A DNA stretch of 64,000 bases from Sphagnum magellanicum. Taxonomy: Eukaryota > Streptophyta > Sphagnopsida > Sphagnales > Sphagnaceae. Positions 33,794-47,749 of the stretch are shown one piece after another. A program made the position numbers and the translations under genes. Below the pieces are notes generated by a model. It ran no database searches, was not told where the DNA came from, and saw nothing but the letters and a program-made list of their open reading frames with translations. How positions within the stretch are numbered: the stretch's first letter is position 1; the number at the start of each line of letters is the position of its first letter. The stretch spans positions 10,834,041 to 10,898,040 of the forward strand of contig CM038917.1 of assembly GCA_021904315.1 (NCBI GenBank), given 5' to 3'.

Positions 33794-34912
33794 TCATGTT
33801 CCATAGCTATGATGTAGGTCTTGAATTGCAGTGAACATCTTCCGGCGGGCACCAACAGCATTCACTCCCATTTCCCTTAGATCCTCCATTGTCAACAATG
33901 GCAGCACCTCATTGTCCACCTCATGGAGCTCAAATATCTCTGCATACCTTGCCAAATCAAGGACCCGGAGCCATCCCCGAACACCACTGGTGAGAGTGAT
34001 GCATTGTCTGATTGTTGGTTTAGCTGCAGGAAGAAGGTGCGCACCATTCTCCCCTGCCATATCACTGTCTCCTCCTCTCTGTCTAGTACCCAGATTTTGC
34101 TCCAAATCCTGTTTTGCAACAGTGCGCTGTTTGTCACTCCTATTATTGCGCATAGGTCCATCCTCAATAGCTCCTTGGATTTCATCCCCATGGCTATTAG
34201 GGTGATGAGCATCCCCTTGTTCTTCCTCAGCTGAAGTTGTTGCAGGATCCCTTGAATCTGCTGCCACTTTTCCACCATCACCATAAAGTTCTAGAGAGCT
34301 TGAAGAAGTTTTAGCAAACGAAGTTTCATGCTCATCAACAGGCAAAGCTCCATCTATTTTAGGATTTGCAGTATCATTGACATCACCAGCAGTAGCACCA
34401 GCAGCACCACCAAGGTTCACGAATCCTTCCTCCCTCCGCTCCAGTTTCCCAGCAGAATGATCAGCAACACCAAATCTAGTCCCCAAGCCCATTCCGGAAC
34501 CACCCGGAGCTGCCCGCTTCCGCCTCATCTGCTTCACCTTCCTGCCAGCGATTCCCAACTTTAACCCTGGCTCAACATCCCCCCGACCACTAGTGCTTGC
34601 AAGAACAGCTTCCGTCTTGATCTCCTCTTCATCCGCACTCTGCTGTTGCATGGTGTCCGCAGCTTCCAAAGGACTCCACCGCTCATCGCGCTGCTGCTTC
34701 CTCTCCACTGCAACATGGTCTAAGAGACGCGTCCGCGGTGCCTTTACCGGACTGACACCGGATTCCACCACCTGTTGCTGCTTCTTACGCTTAGCAGGCT
34801 CAAGGAGGAACGAAGCCTTGAGGTAAGGTGCAGAGTACCCTATCTCCCCTAAGCGCACGCTCGGTCGCCGCTTCCGCTTCTGAGGAGATACCGGCTCTTG
34901 CACTTCCTCCAT
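33794..34912 (-). CDS. SAM (sterile alpha motif) domain protein, plant-specific architecture
   Basis: Intronless coding region, 372 aa. The N-terminus has the plant SAM-protein signature KRKRRPSVRLGEIG with a basic, probably nuclear-targeting stretch; residues 40-300 are low-complexity, charged and probably disordered, with more basic patches (KVKQMRRKRAAPGG). Residues 312-366 are a SAM domain: GWLRVLDLARYAEIFELHEV, then DNEVLPLLTMEDLREMG and VGARRKMFTAIQDL. The SAM domain usually mediates homo- or hetero-oligomerisation; a nuclear adaptor role is inferred, with no catalytic residues. Start is the first ATG (MEEVQEPVSPQKR). A donor-like CAG|GTATGG on the minus strand near 35265 suggests a 5' UTR intron ending shortly before the ATG. 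Confidence 0.88.
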   Translation of the reverse strand: MEEVQEPVSPQKRKRRPSVRLGEIGYSAPYLKASFLLEPAKRKKQQQVVESGVSPVKAPRTRLLDHVAVERKQQRDERWSPLEAADTMQQQSADEEEIKTEAVLASTSGRGDVEPGLKLGIAGRKVKQMRRKRAAPGGSGMGLGTRFGVADHSAGKLERREEGFVNLGGAAGATAGDVNDTANPKIDGALPVDEHETSFAKTSSSSLELYGDGGKVAADSRDPATTSAEEEQGDAHHPNSHGDEIQGAIEDGPMRNNRSDKQRTVAKQDLEQNLGTRQRGGDSDMAGENGAHLLPAAKPTIRQCITLTSGVRGWLRVLDLARYAEIFELHEVDNEVLPLLTMEDLREMGVNAVGARRKMFTAIQDLHHSYGT

Positions 34913-35520
34913 GGTTCTTTAGAATCCAGATGCTCTCTCAATCCAGAGCTTGAGCTGAAACTCCCGCAAAACAAACCAAGCCGCATCAAGTACCATCCAA
35001 ATTGAGACAAACCTAAGCCCCAAAAAAGAATTCAGAACAAGAAGTGTAGGGAAGAAGAAGAAGAAGAAGAAGAAACGTCATCCCGCAAACAAAACAAAAA
35101 GCAAAAACTTCAAACGCACACAATTGACCAACAACAGAAAGAGAAGCAACGGAACAAGAACAGAACAGAACAGAACAAGCAACACAACAGCAGTCAATCG
35201 CAAGAAACAAACAAACAAACAAGGGTCAGGAGGATTCAGTAACCGATACACTGCACTCCATACCTGATTAAAAAAACCACGACTGGATTCGCAGAAGGAA
35301 GTTGACAACTCTAGTGGTGACCACCAGATCCCGATCCAAAAGTCAGTCACCGGAACCTCTTCACAGCAACAGATTCCAAGAGAAGAAAGAAAGCTGGAGT
35401 AGACGGGAAGAGAAGTGCGAGCACAGAGTCCGAAGTTGGCGATGGCGGCAGACGAGGTCAAACACACGACGACCGCTTTACGCGGGCGGGCGACGTTGGG
35501 ACACGAATTTCTACGCAATA
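34913..35520 (-). promoter_or_regulatory. Presumed 5' UTR and promoter of the SAM-domain gene
   Basis: GC-richer than the flank beyond it. Contains a (GAA)n tract (about 35055-35075), an (AACA)n-like tract near 35160-35220, and a candidate 5' UTR intron donor on the minus strand near 35265. The T-rich block from 35540 marks the edge of the gene-poor region. Confidence 0.45.
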
Positions 35521-35685
35521 TTTGGGGCTCATGATTGGGGTTTTTTTTTTTTCTCTTTTTTTTTTTCCTTTTTCTCCCTTTGTCTCAAAGCAATTAACCC
35601 AAGAATATATAAACTGGAGAATTTTTTCGTTTGTTTTGTTTTTTTTTCCCAACCATAAATCTGTCCCTAATTCCCTTTTTTTAGT

Positions 35686-36720
35686 GAAACAAAGACAAGT
35701 TTAGTGTATTCAGGTATGGCCAATATTTTCAAATGTGTTCCAAGTTGATTTATTTAGTGCACCAAATAAGTGAACAAGTGAAGACAAAAAAAAATTAAGT
35801 TCACTTATGAACTATGAAAACTCTCAAATATTTCACCATCCAAAAATATAATCTTCAAAAAAACCCTCTAAAGGAAACCAAAATCCTTCATGATATTATA
35901 ACTCTATTATAACTAATCTCAAGTTTCAACACAAGCCAAAAATATCATCTTTCAAAAATCCTCATATAAAAATAAACCTATTATTATTACCTAGGAGCCA
36001 AAATCCCTTAAGCTATTGTAACTCTATAATGAATCTCAACACAATATCCTTTGCCTTGGTAGGCAAGACCACCAACAAATTCAAATCACCAAATCTAGCC
36101 ATCCCATCTGCTTGAAAAAAAGCCATCTTCAGACTTAAACACAACCCTATTCTGCTGAAACATTGAAAACAATGGTTCATCCTTTCTACCATTTTCATTC
36201 ATCCTCTAAAATTCTCTAAAAAACCTACCAAACCCTATTAACAATTTAATTTATTGTTCACTTCAAATAACTAGGGAAAACAAATTCAAACCACCAAATC
36301 CAGCAATTTCATTGGCCATAACATTCTTTCTGCACACCTACACACAAGCCTATTCAATACCCTCGGTATATTTATTTATACACTAATACTAAACTCCTTG
36401 TTTGTATACAAAGAGGGTTAAAAAATTTTGGAGAATTTTTTTTTTAATTTAATTTTTTTTATTATTATTTTCCCTTTGGCACCCACAATTCTCTCAAATT
36501 TCAATTTTTTTTTTGGGTGAACAAGACAAGTTTAATGCATTCAGGTATGGCCAAAACTTTTGTGTGTGGTCAAGTGCATTTTTTTAGTGCATTACTAAGT
36601 CTTTTTTTTTTTTTTTTTGGTTTTTTGGGTGAACAACACAAGTGTAGTAGTGCATTCACGTATGGCCAAATTTGTGTGTGTGGTCAAGTTCATTAAACTA
36701 GTGCTATATTTGTCAAATGT
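35686..36720. repeat. Repeat family: three copies of a unit of about 90-115 bp
   Basis: The motif ACAAGTTTA(G/A)TG(T/C)ATTCAGGTATGGCCAA recurs near 35693, 36524 and, as ACAAGTGTAGTAGTGCATTC, near 36637. Each is followed by a TGTGTGTGGTCAAGT-like stretch and (T/A)TTTAGTGC. The last two are in tandem (period about 115 bp); the first lies about 830 bp away. Confidence 0.65.
35843..36030. repeat. Diverged tandem duplication, about 100 bp
   Basis: AAAATATAATCTTCAAAAA...CCAAAATCCTTCATGATATT then AACTCTATTATAACTAATCTCAA is matched by AAAATATCATCTTTCAAAAA...CCAAAATCCCTTAAGCTATT then AACTCTATAATGAATCTCAA. Confidence 0.55.
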
Positions 36721-39700
36721 GGCCTTTCATGCATGGATTGGCTCAATCTTTGTTGTGTTGTTTATTATTAAACCTAGATAGATATGTGGATTCTTCCAAA
36801 TGGATACATTATTTATGGGGGCATCCTTTCCTAGGCTTCTAGAAAGTGTGAGCGGTGTGCATCTTGTAAGTCATGGCAATTTATTTTGACTTGGGTGGTG
36901 GGGGACACACCATACAGCCTTTTTTTTTAATTGGCAAAATTTTGTATCAAAAAAAGAAAAATTCAAAATTCAAAATTTGAAAATCAAGTAATTTTGGAAT
37001 TTTACAATCGCCGGAAGTGAGGAGGAAAAAAACAAATTAATAAAAGTCACCAAGATTTCTATACTTGGTTTTTAATGTGTGGCCAAAATATTAAAAAATG
37101 ATTCAGGATTTCTATGTCATATTTGGTTTATAGCCAGATTTGGCTAAATCTTACCACAGATGATCGTCACTTTTTCGACATCTTCCTGTGGATGATAGCC
37201 ACTTTGGCTACAAACAAAAATTCTTGAAAAAAAACACTGACAACTTGTGATTTTGAACACACCATATTTTTAAAGAGATTCAATGCCAATACCAGCTGAT
37301 ATGTTCAAAAGTAGATACCCGCCCAACATTGATTGGGGGACAACAACTATTGGATCATTTCCATGGTATGAGTTAGTACCCCTTGTTGTTCACTCATATC
37401 CATACCCACCATTATAACCTATATACTAGTGTAAAAATTATACACAAATATATAATAGGGTACCTGAATTGGGCTAGTGCCTAGGTTTGAAAACACAACA
37501 TATGTGACCAATGAGATTGTTAGAATTGGAGCCTTGAATTGTTTCGAGAAATTTGCTTCGGAAACTGGCTCTACATGTTATATTACTTTCATAGACTTTG
37601 TGCCTCGGTGTGAAGAAAAAACTTCGAGACCAAAAGATTGTTGGAATTGGTGCCTCAAGTTGTTTTGAAGAGGTGCTCTAGTGAAGAAATTCTTTAAGGT
37701 TGCATGTGAGCTTTTGCACCCAATTTTAGCTACTAACATATGCTTGTTTTGTTTCTATTAAAGGATGCACAAATCTTAACATTTAGATATGCATTTGTCA
37801 ACCATGCAACCTCCTCCTCCTCATACTAAAGAACAAGATTCTAGCACATTACTTGAGTTCTTTTGTTTACTCACTTATGTTTTTGTTGCATCACGTGTTC
37901 TCTTGACTTTCATCTGAATTGCGTATTTTTAAATGTCGATGTGACAAATGTATTCAACTCAATGGAGTGAAAGGTTATGTTCTAAGACGTGGAGGAACAA
38001 GAGATGATGGCATTGTTCAATGCAACTCTTTTGTCTTTTTTGTTTGCACATTTTGTGCATCAAAGTCTCATTTTATATTATAATCATTGTAATCACAAGG
38101 ATGATGTCATCAGCATTACATGGAACCTACCAAGATGATCTTTTTAGAGAATCTTTGTTTTCCAGAGCCCACCATAGAACACTATAACTTTACAATAGCT
38201 TGTTTTCTTTTGTGTTTGATCCCCACCATTTTTTTAATGGCATTCACAATTTAGTTCTTTCATAGTTGGTCACACTACTAGCTTTCAAACGTTTAGCGAT
38301 TAGTTCCTTCCATGGCAATAAAAAAAATTTGATGTTTACATCAACACAAAGTGTGATTATCAAAAATTGCAACATCAATTATCAAACTACCATCAATTTT
38401 TAAGCTGATTTTTATCTAATAACTAGCAGTGGTGAAAGAATTGAATAGCCACCCATTATAGGAACTATCGGATGTTAAAACATGAAAAAATCAATGAAAT
38501 AGAACATGCTTAAAAATTGCATAATAAAACATGAAAGACCACATGAAATAAAACATGCTTGAAAATTGTTAACCAACTTTAAAAATTGGTTATGTTCAAA
38601 TTTGAGTGCAAGAATTCTAAGATTCTAAGTCTATTGAATTTTAAGGATGTGAGAGGCAACAACTTAGCCCATGTTCTTTTTACTTAATATGTCATCATGT
38701 TTGTAACTTTTGAAAAATAGATTTTATTCCAACAAAATAAAGTAACCATGTTAGGATTAGATTTTATGTCTTTTTTTCCAATGACCTCAAGAATTGTCAA
38801 CATATGATCTACTAATATTAGTGAAAAGACAATCCATTTTTGAAAATAACTAAGTTAAATATATGATTTGAAATTTTAAACCATCAAAGTTCTTTCATAT
38901 GCAAATATTTAAAGAACTAGAAATGATTTTTATTTTTTTAATTAGATGATTTTACTCAACATAGTTGACACTAACTAACTAATTTTTACATATTTGCACC
39001 AATAATGTTTGGAGATGAAGGGTTCCAAAGGTTCCTAGTTGTAGTTCTAATCATTTTATATATTTATTTATTTATTTAACTATCTTATTCAAAAGTCAAC
39101 CAAATTAAGGAAATTAGAACCTTCAATTTGACCAAAATTCAAGATATGAAGACAAATTTGTTGTGAAAAAATATAGTAATACAAAATAATGGGTCAAAAT
39201 CCTCTTACCACCAAGATTCCAATGATATTTTTAATTTCATACTTCATCTTCAAATTTCTTTAAGGAACTTCCACCACTACCACTAACTACTCATAAACAA
39301 TTTCAAATCCTATGCAATAAACATTATTTGGTGTTCATTTTCAATACTTTGTACTAACTTTCATTAAAATGTATTCACTTTAAAGATACCCAACAATTGA
39401 AACTGAAACCAAGGATTGAGGGTGAAATTTAAAGTTTAAACTAAGGATCACTTTAAGGATAAATTCAATGAGTCTCAATTATATATGTTCTAAAATATGC
39501 AAACTCCCAACCTAGTAAGTCAAGAGGTGGCAATAGTGTTGGCCACCTCACTTTCCACCTATTGCCAACCTTTAGCCTGTTCCCTATGACTTGTATGGTT
39601 GTTTGAACATTGATTCATTTTGGCAATTAGTACTTTGGATTTATGCTGTAATAATTTACTTCAAATGTATGTCCTTCTTTCCTCCATGTCCTTCTTGGTC

Positions 39701-42260
39701 AAGGTTGTTTCATTTTTTCATAATGGAGTTAAGTTAATTTATGTCTTCTTTTGACCCTATTTTTTTGTTTTGTGTTACATAAGGCAAATCTATTCTCCTT
39801 TTTATTATAATAAAAACATCATTCCATTCTATAATTTTTAAACATTTAAAATTATTTTAAACATTCAAAATTACATGTATAAAAAAAATATGCTTCCAAG
39901 AACTTTTATCACTTACAAAACATTTTGTTGAAATCCAATTATCCTACAAACATTTGGACAAAGGTTATTATCTTATAAATATTTGTACTAGGGTTATTAC
40001 ATAATAGTATTTCATTTAATGACACAAATGTAAAGTGAAATTGTTTATCAAATACCTTTAGTTATTAATAAACAATATACTACCAAAAGACATTCAACTT
40101 TATGATATGATAACTGATATGCAAATAGTTTTATGAATCTAATCCAATTGGCATCACAAATTACATGTATGCTCAAACCTATACTTTATATCTCACATAC
40201 CAATGCATCAAATTTGATAGGTTTTGACATGTTATAGACCCATTTATGTTTTTTTAATGATTTTTTATGCAAGATGTTGTGTATGGATGTGATATCAAAT
40301 AGGTATTTTAGGCTAGTTAGATATTTGAGTTAGGATGAATTAGTTAAAATAATTATGGACTAGGGAACTTGATCTCTTATGTTTTGAACAATACAACTTT
40401 TTTTTTGGTCATCCTAGGGTCTATATGGCAAGTTTTGGATAGTAGGACTTTGTTTCCATTTTGGGTGTATAAGTTAAGTTTTTATAATTGGCAATTAGTT
40501 AAAATTTTTGACATGTGATGCACTAAAATAATGACAATTGTTAAGATTGGGTAGTTCAACTTTAACTCTATTCAACTCTTCTACATTCTAGTAAAGGTCC
40601 TTCTTTCTTTGGTTTTGCATTTTTTAGGAGATTGAAATAGATAAAGAGGTTGGAATTATGATAAAATAAGGAGTATGGGAAACAATTGTTGTTATTGAAG
40701 CAAAAAAGGGAGGCAACATGATGAGTAAATGAGGAAGGACAAAAAGGGTAAATGAGAGGGGAGACAAACCAGGACATTTTGGGGAGGGGTTATGTTGTCT
40801 ATGCATTTTTTTGGTTTTTTTTTCCCTTGGACACACAAGAAAATAATGAGGCAAAGTATGAAACTTGAAAAGGATGTTTAGGGAGATGGGGGTTCTATTT
40901 TGCTAGATAAGAGCCTTGTTTTCAATAAAGGATGTCGGGTGAAATGAAAAATTGAATGAACTTGTGTTATTTAGGATTGAAAAACACAATAAAAAAAGGG
41001 GAAGGTGCTTTATGAGAGTGTTATGCAAAGTACCTAACATAATTCATGGTTTGTTGTTTGTAATATTGTTTGGTGTTTGGAAATTTTGCTTCATGTTTAA
41101 TTAACCCATGGTGAAAGTCTAATTATAAAAGGATAAGTAGGAGACAAAAAAGGAAGTTATGAAGGGTGAGTTGTGAAATGTTTCTTATCAAGTTGTTTTT
41201 TTCCATGTTCAAATAAATAGTAAAGGGGGTATAGAAAAGAAATTATCATTGGGGTAAAATCAAAATTAAAAAAAACCACACCAATAATACCAAAACAATT
41301 ATGAACCACATCGATTTTTTAAAATATATAATCATAAATTAAGTCAAATGAAATCTTTTAAAAGGGCCCCAAAAAGAGCATGAATGGTTCCTTTTAGTGT
41401 GATTTTACCCATTGTGAAAGTTTGATTTAATAATTTTTTTATAAAAAAAACTTGTCAGTTAAGATGTGATCAAAGAATCTGATTAATTGAAAATAATTTT
41501 TAAATAATAATTTTAGTGCATAATAGTATGCCCATAGCACCAATCGTTGGGTAGAATCTAAAGGGGATGATATCACAACCCATTATGTTAAACATATAGA
41601 TAGTTTGGTCAATTAGATGTTTTGTTGTTTAGTGATAACAATGGGATGCATTTTCATTATTATTGTGAATACCCTTGGTACAATATAACATAAGAGAGAA
41701 TAAGAACCTTAACTACTATTTGAATGATTCAAACAAATGAACAACATTGAGATTATAAGGAATAGGAAAAAAATAGTAATTTAAGGTTGGGGCATTGAGA
41801 TTGTGAACAAAAGATGAAAGCTAAAAAATCAACTTGGGGTGTTCTATCATAAGTTATTGTATCAAATCCAACTCTTTCAACTCACCAAAAAGATGTGCAA
41901 TCTTTTTGGGATAGTTCACCAAGAGGTCAAGGAGGATTGAATGAATTAATTGGGAGAACATTCAACTAGTTCAGGTGGGATAACCTTAATTATTTTGGAA
42001 ATCATTAATGGCAATGGGTCAATCAAATGGTTGTTAATCTGGCAATAGGGTTTTTGACAACTCAAATGACTTCCCAACTTATAATATCGCCATATAGGCG
42101 TCAATTCCCAACTTCATCACCATCACCACTAGGGGGTTAATTTGATTCCATCACACCACCATCTAAGAGTTGTTCTAACCTTATGATCACACTACCATCT
42201 TCACCCGCCTAGGGCATGACCTATTCCAACCACTATCCCACCTATTTTTTCTATAATTAC
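36721..42260. other. AT-rich gene-poor block, part 1
   Basis: No gene is recognisable. ORFs are very short and composition is strongly AT. It includes a 122-bp diverged tandem duplication at about 37514-37680 (GATTGTT(A/G)GAATTGG(A/T)GCCT anchors at 37514 and 37636). Confidence 0.6.
37514..37690. repeat. Two-copy tandem repeat, period 122 bp
   Basis: GATTGTTAGAATTGGAGCCT then TGAATTGTTTCGAGAA recurs as GATTGTTGGAATTGGTGCCT then CAAGTTGTTTTGAAGA. Confidence 0.5.
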
Positions 42261-42580
42261 CTCAACCTGGAAAAGCAAGGAAAAAGGAGACTTTGATTCT
42301 CATGTTAAGTTGTTTGAACAAACATGTTGGATTAATGATGAACAAAGTGAAGAGTTTCAATTAAAGTTGTTTCCTTGCACTTTGAGGGGGGATGAATTTG
42401 ATTGGTATATAAGATTTGAAAGTTAATTTCCTCGATGTACATGGGAAGAATTGAAGACAACTTTTAGATTTGGATTAATTAATCCTTGTGCATGACAAGA
42501 TACCCATAACATTGATCCTTGGGTAGAATCCAAAGGGGATGAAAGCACAACCCATTATGTTAAACAAATAAAAAGTTCAA
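41518..42580. repeat. Direct duplication of a segment of about 90 bp flanking the Gypsy gag remnant
   Basis: 41518-41612 and 42490-42580 share TTGGGTAGAATC(T/C)AAAGGGG, then ATGA, then ACAACCCATTATGTTAAACA. The second copy directly follows the gag remnant; the first lies about 970 bp upstream. It could be an internal duplication of the element or a nested second copy. Confidence 0.6.
42270..42485 (+). pseudogene. Gypsy-type retrotransposon gag remnant
   Basis: One frame reads DFDSHVKLFEQTCWINDEQ, then FQLKLFPCTLRGDEFDWYIR, a stop, and CTWEELKTTFRFGL. This is the typical retrotrans_gag pattern (FEQTC, FP-TLRG--WY, TWEELK--F). It is broken by a stop after FES, and no pol domains were found around it. 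Confidence 0.75.
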
Positions 42581-42624
42581 GGTATATTAATGGATTTATG
42601 TAATTAATTTAATTTTTTTTAACA

Positions 42625-43060
42625 TAAGATAAGAATGGATTTCACCTTAAGATTGAGTATGGTAAAAAATTGTAATAAAATCTAGATGTCTCTATTAGAG
42701 AATCTAAATAAGAACTTGAAGTGATATTTTACTATAAAAAAAAAACTTGTGGAAAATCATGCTCTCAAAACTAAACCTTGAATCATACTTTTTAATGGAT
42801 AGTTTTTTCATATCTCATGCTATCATCAATTTTTATAAGTTTTGATATGTCAGACACATTTACATTTTCTTGATGATTTCTAATGCAAGATAGGAATGAA
42901 ATTCATTTTAACATTGAACATGGTAAAACTAATGTAATGAAATTTATGTATTTACTTAAGAATTTGCAATAAGAGGGCTGAGATGATATATTTTAACCCA
43001 ATAAATAGAGAAGTGAAACAAGCTTTCCCAAAGTTCAACCTCTCAATCATACTAAAGTGA
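42625..43060. repeat. Diverged tandem duplication, period about 265 bp
   Basis: Both copies share a (A)GATA(A)GAATG(G/A)A(T/A)TTCA block, a GTATGGTAAAA/ACATGGTAAAA block and a CTCAAA/CTCAATCATACT end. A further diverged piece (ATATCTCA, then TTTTGACATGT, then GATGA/AATGATTT and ATGCAAGAT) is seen near 40190-40280. Confidence 0.5.
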
Positions 43061-46000
43061 AACAAGTTTCTATATTTGATAAACCTTCCATAATTTTAAA
43101 AATTGGAGAAATTGTTCATGAAAAAAATACTAGACTAGAATTTGAAGCAAATTTTTACTATTAATTATAGTATTTTATTCAAATTTATTGATAGTAGGTA
43201 GGAGTGGTTGAAAAGCTACTAGTTTCGTTGTTTTAAAAGGTAATTTACTTGCCTCCACTACTTTGGTTATTGTTCTAGAAGAATGAACTTGGTGGAGTTG
43301 GGTGTTTATAGTTTGGCCATTAAAATAAAATTTGGTTGGAAGATTTTAAATGATTGTGATTGGCACTTTTGTAAGAGGTAAATAAGATTACCTCAAATTC
43401 CTTAAAGGGTTGTTTTTATGTGTTAAGAAAGTGAAGTTGCATGAAGGAACTTTAAAAGAACATAATGTGTGTGATAAAGTAATGTGGAACTTGGAATGTA
43501 TATGTTGAAGAAAAGTAGAGTTACTATAATGGAGTTTGTTTAATGGGAGTTTTCAAGCATTGCATGATTTTATAAATCATAGAGTATGTGTTTTAGTATG
43601 AAAATAATGCAATGTGGTTTTTCTTTCCTTGATGTATTTCAATATTGGAGTGTTATTTAGTATAATATGTGTTCAAGGTATGAGCTACTTATTTTGTAAA
43701 AAACTTGACTAGACTTTAAATGCATATATGGGATCAATTGTTGAAACTTTATCATAAATTGCAACAATCATTTACTAGAGTCATCATTCCATTGTAATAG
43801 TTTTGTTTCTTAAATGGTTTTTTATAATAAAAACTTACTTAAGTCAAATGACTCCTATACATATCATTTTCCCAAGATTGTTAAACTAGTAACAATTATT
43901 TCCTAATTTTTCAATACTAGTAATCTTTCACTATAAAAATCAATTTTCTTAACATAACTTGGTCATATGTAGTAAATCAAAATTGAGTGTTGTAGGGTGA
44001 AAGCACAAATAGGCCCAACTATTTGGATTGTCATGGTTGTATATTTTTTAGATTATAAATTAACTCAAAATGTCAAGCCACATTCAACATTAAGATTTTT
44101 TTTGTTAATATATAGATCCAATAGTTTTATTTTTCGTATTTTTAAGTGTAATATTCATATGACTATTGGAGTATTTTGATACTTGAATTGACTTGGATAA
44201 CAATTCAAAATTCAAGGAAATTTATTGCATTACAATCTACATTAAATAGCTTACATACTGTTACTTTTATTTTGTCAAGTTTTTAACCTAATAAGACTAA
44301 TATGTTATTGTTCACCTTGATAATATGTCATATTGGGTCCTTGAAAATAACTTTTTTCCATAAGTGAAAAGGTGCATTGGAAAAAAGATGCATGAATTTG
44401 GAACTATAATGTTAGAACATTAAATATTCTACCATAGATGTCAACCTAGATAAATTTTTAATTACACCAAATTGTGCATCATGAAAACACACCCATGGTC
44501 ACTTTAATTAAAGCATTCTTCTTTAGAGTTTGCACTCTTCATCAAATGTAATTAATTGGGTAAAGGTTTATAGAAATAGTTAATTCATTTATTCATGTAG
44601 CAGTAGCAAATTTTATTTTATTTCTAAGGTTGTGGCCTATGAAGCCTACTTATTCACTAATTAAAATTTATGAAGGAATTTCACTTGCCAATTCTTTGAA
44701 TTTTATTCCATTTTAATCCTTGATTTTATAAGGATCTTGTTGATCTTGTTGGGAAAAAAACTAAATTTTGTGGATTATTTTGAAGTTGATACGTCAATAC
44801 TAATGGTTGGCATTATAACATTTGGCACAATATCAATAGTTGCAAAACGTTCAATAAATTTGACAAAAACATGGCAAAGCCAAGTACATTTGGATAAAAA
44901 TGATGACAATTCATTGTTTTTTTAACTTGGAGGCAGACTTAATAGATTTAAAGGAATTACTCAATTAAAAATATTGAAAATAAGTATTTATCACAAAATT
45001 TATGGCAAAGATCTTCATGAATACAATAAATTAATTATTGTAGTCCAATTTAAGAATGAAAAAAAATTGGATTTTAACATTAACAAATTTGTTAACTCAA
45101 CAATTAAACATAAGACTTCAAACTTGAAATCTTTGACATTTTTTTATTTTTTAATTGAAACAACATTTTAAAAAATTTATAGGGTTTGATACATTAAAAA
45201 AATTATAAATTATTAAAATTTTTCACATATGAATCAATTAATTCTATTTATTGCAATGATCAAAACATAAAGTAGATATAATTTTTTTTTAAGTTATTAA
45301 AAAAATGACATCAATGTTAAATATACAAACTAAAAAGTGGATTATAATTGAAAGTTGAAACCAACTTTGGAGAGCTACTTATGGCTTCCATCTAAGATTA
45401 AAATGTTTTTGGCTAGTATCAGAAGACATTCATAATTTTAAGCTTTTAAGGAGTTTTTAAATGTGATAATTGTAAATTTATGAGAACTCCTGGCTGTGTA
45501 ATCTATAAGAAGTTTAAAAATGCCCTAGTAAATGCAACTATGACCAGAAGAAGAAGGGATTGTGATGTGTGCTCTATTTTCTCCTCACTTGGAAACAAAA
45601 CTTTGACACATTATGACATCACTTCACACTTCCCTTTCATTTTTTGGAAATAAAGAACCAAAAGGAACATGAAGGAGAGGTTCCTTTAGTTTCTTTCCTT
45701 CCAAAAATAGATAATTAAACTCCAAAGTTAGACACAAAAATTTTAAAAATTTTGTAACAAAAAGAAGTGAGGAATTAGGATATATAAATTGTTTAAATGC
45801 ACATAGTGTTTAAATGTCAAGAAAACACTTCGGCTACTTGCTTTCAAGGATCTCAAATTGACCCAAACACTAAATCATAACATAAAAGTTCTCCTTTGGA
45901 GTTTCAACTAAAGCTCCTCCCACTACCAATTAATACATTTTGAAGTGAAATACATGCATACTTTCAAATTGGAAACATTGATTAATGACAAGTCCATTGA

Positions 46001-47740
46001 TGATCCTACCATGAGATTCTAGTTATTCCTTTCTAATATGTGAGAATGTGAGAAATTGAAAAATAGACCTATCTTATTTTTTCTTGAAGACCAAGAACAT
46101 ACCATAACTTCAAAAATAAAATGGGTAAATTGTTTATAGCATCAAAATTTCACACCATTCCTACCATGTTGGTGTTTTTTAAACCCAAATATTTTTTTGA
46201 CAAATATAGAAAATGATTACAATTTAGTTTCATCTTGCAACCTCCACACTTTCCATTTATCTAGTTGTCTTTTCACACACTAATCCTTCATTATATTCCC
46301 CTCATTTGCCACATTTAATTTCCTTCACCAAAATCTTCTTGTTGCAATATTTCACAAAACTAAAAAGATTACATTGTGCCCAAGTTTTCAACCTAAAAAT
46401 TCAAATTCTAGTTATATCTCCTCCAAATATACTACATGCTATTAACTTCTTTCACATGCACCACAAAACTTTCTAGCTTGCTCCTTCTTTCCTTAAATTT
46501 TTCATCACCACAATACAATCCCAAACAAAGCCTTTGAAAGCTTTTGAAAGCTTTTGAATTCTTATTACCCAACTCCTAATTCTTACATAAAACCCATTGC
46601 AAATTGATTTCATGCAATTGACAATAGATTGATTTTTTAAATGTAGGCTTGCAAAAGGAAATGACAACTCAAAAATTAATTTGTAAAACATGAATAGAAA
46701 AGTCCTAATGTATTTGGAAGGACTTGACAAGCAAAACTTTTCTTAACAAAAGGTGGGGCATTCTAAAAAGTAGAATGCTTGCTTTAGTGGTCATTTTGTT
46801 TATCTCATGATAGTTGATGGGTATCCACCAAGTATCATGGGAACAAATGAAGAAAACCTATGTTTGTGCTTTAGGTCAATTAACTTGGTCTTGGTTTAGA
46901 ATTTTTGGTAAAATGGAAGACTCTTTGGTTTCAAATTTAAGAAACAATTTCAAAAATTAAAACCGATCAATTTTGGAACCAAATCCAATTTCTTAATTGT
47001 TGGTTATTAGGTTGATGGTTCTAAGCTTTATGAAATCAAAATGTCCTATTGAGATTTTCAAAGTGTATTCTTTTATTCCTACCTAGGTAGAATTTCTTAT
47101 TGTACCTTACACCATGTGTAAGATCTCAGTCAAAAAGTCAATAATACCTTACATGCTTTTTCTTCAAATCCTTCTTTTAGTTTAGATTTCTTTTTTTTAA
47201 CTATTTTTTTCTTTTCATTCGAAAAAGGATATCTTATAAGTCAAAATCTTTACAATTATGTTAAATGCAAGAAATTAAAAGAAAAGAAAAGAAAAATTGT
47301 GATAAGGACAAATCAATGAGTTAAAAGAAAAAAAACCATAAACCATTAATATTTTTGAAATTATTTTCTAAAAAAAATTATAAAAAAAAAACATTGAGTA
47401 AAAAAAATTTATGAAGTATTATAAATGTTGTAGAAAGACATATCCAGATACATAATGCTAAGTATCAAAACTTTTGGCCACTAAAATCATAGCAATAAAA
47501 ACCTCCAATCATAATTCAAAAAAAAGTAAAATGATAATGATATATTAATATACATTTATTTCAAGTGGAAAAAAATATTTTGTAGGTCCAACATCAATAA
47601 AAAAATCAAACGCATCCATTAATGAAGTAGAAACAATAATTTCAAGTAGAAGCAAGGCTGGTCAATTGAAAGAACATAAGACAAATGTAGGGAAACAACA
47701 CCTCCAAATCAAACAAATAGCAAGTAGTCAACTAAATTTG
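43061..47740. other. AT-rich gene-poor block, part 2
   Basis: Nothing recognisable: no ORF over 90 codons, no RNA gene and no clear repeat array. Confidence 0.6.
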
Positions 47741-47749
47741 TTAATTGTC

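Noticed and set aside
46500-46560. GAAAGCTTTTGAAAGCTTTTGA duplication
   Set aside because: Too short and simple to be a feature.
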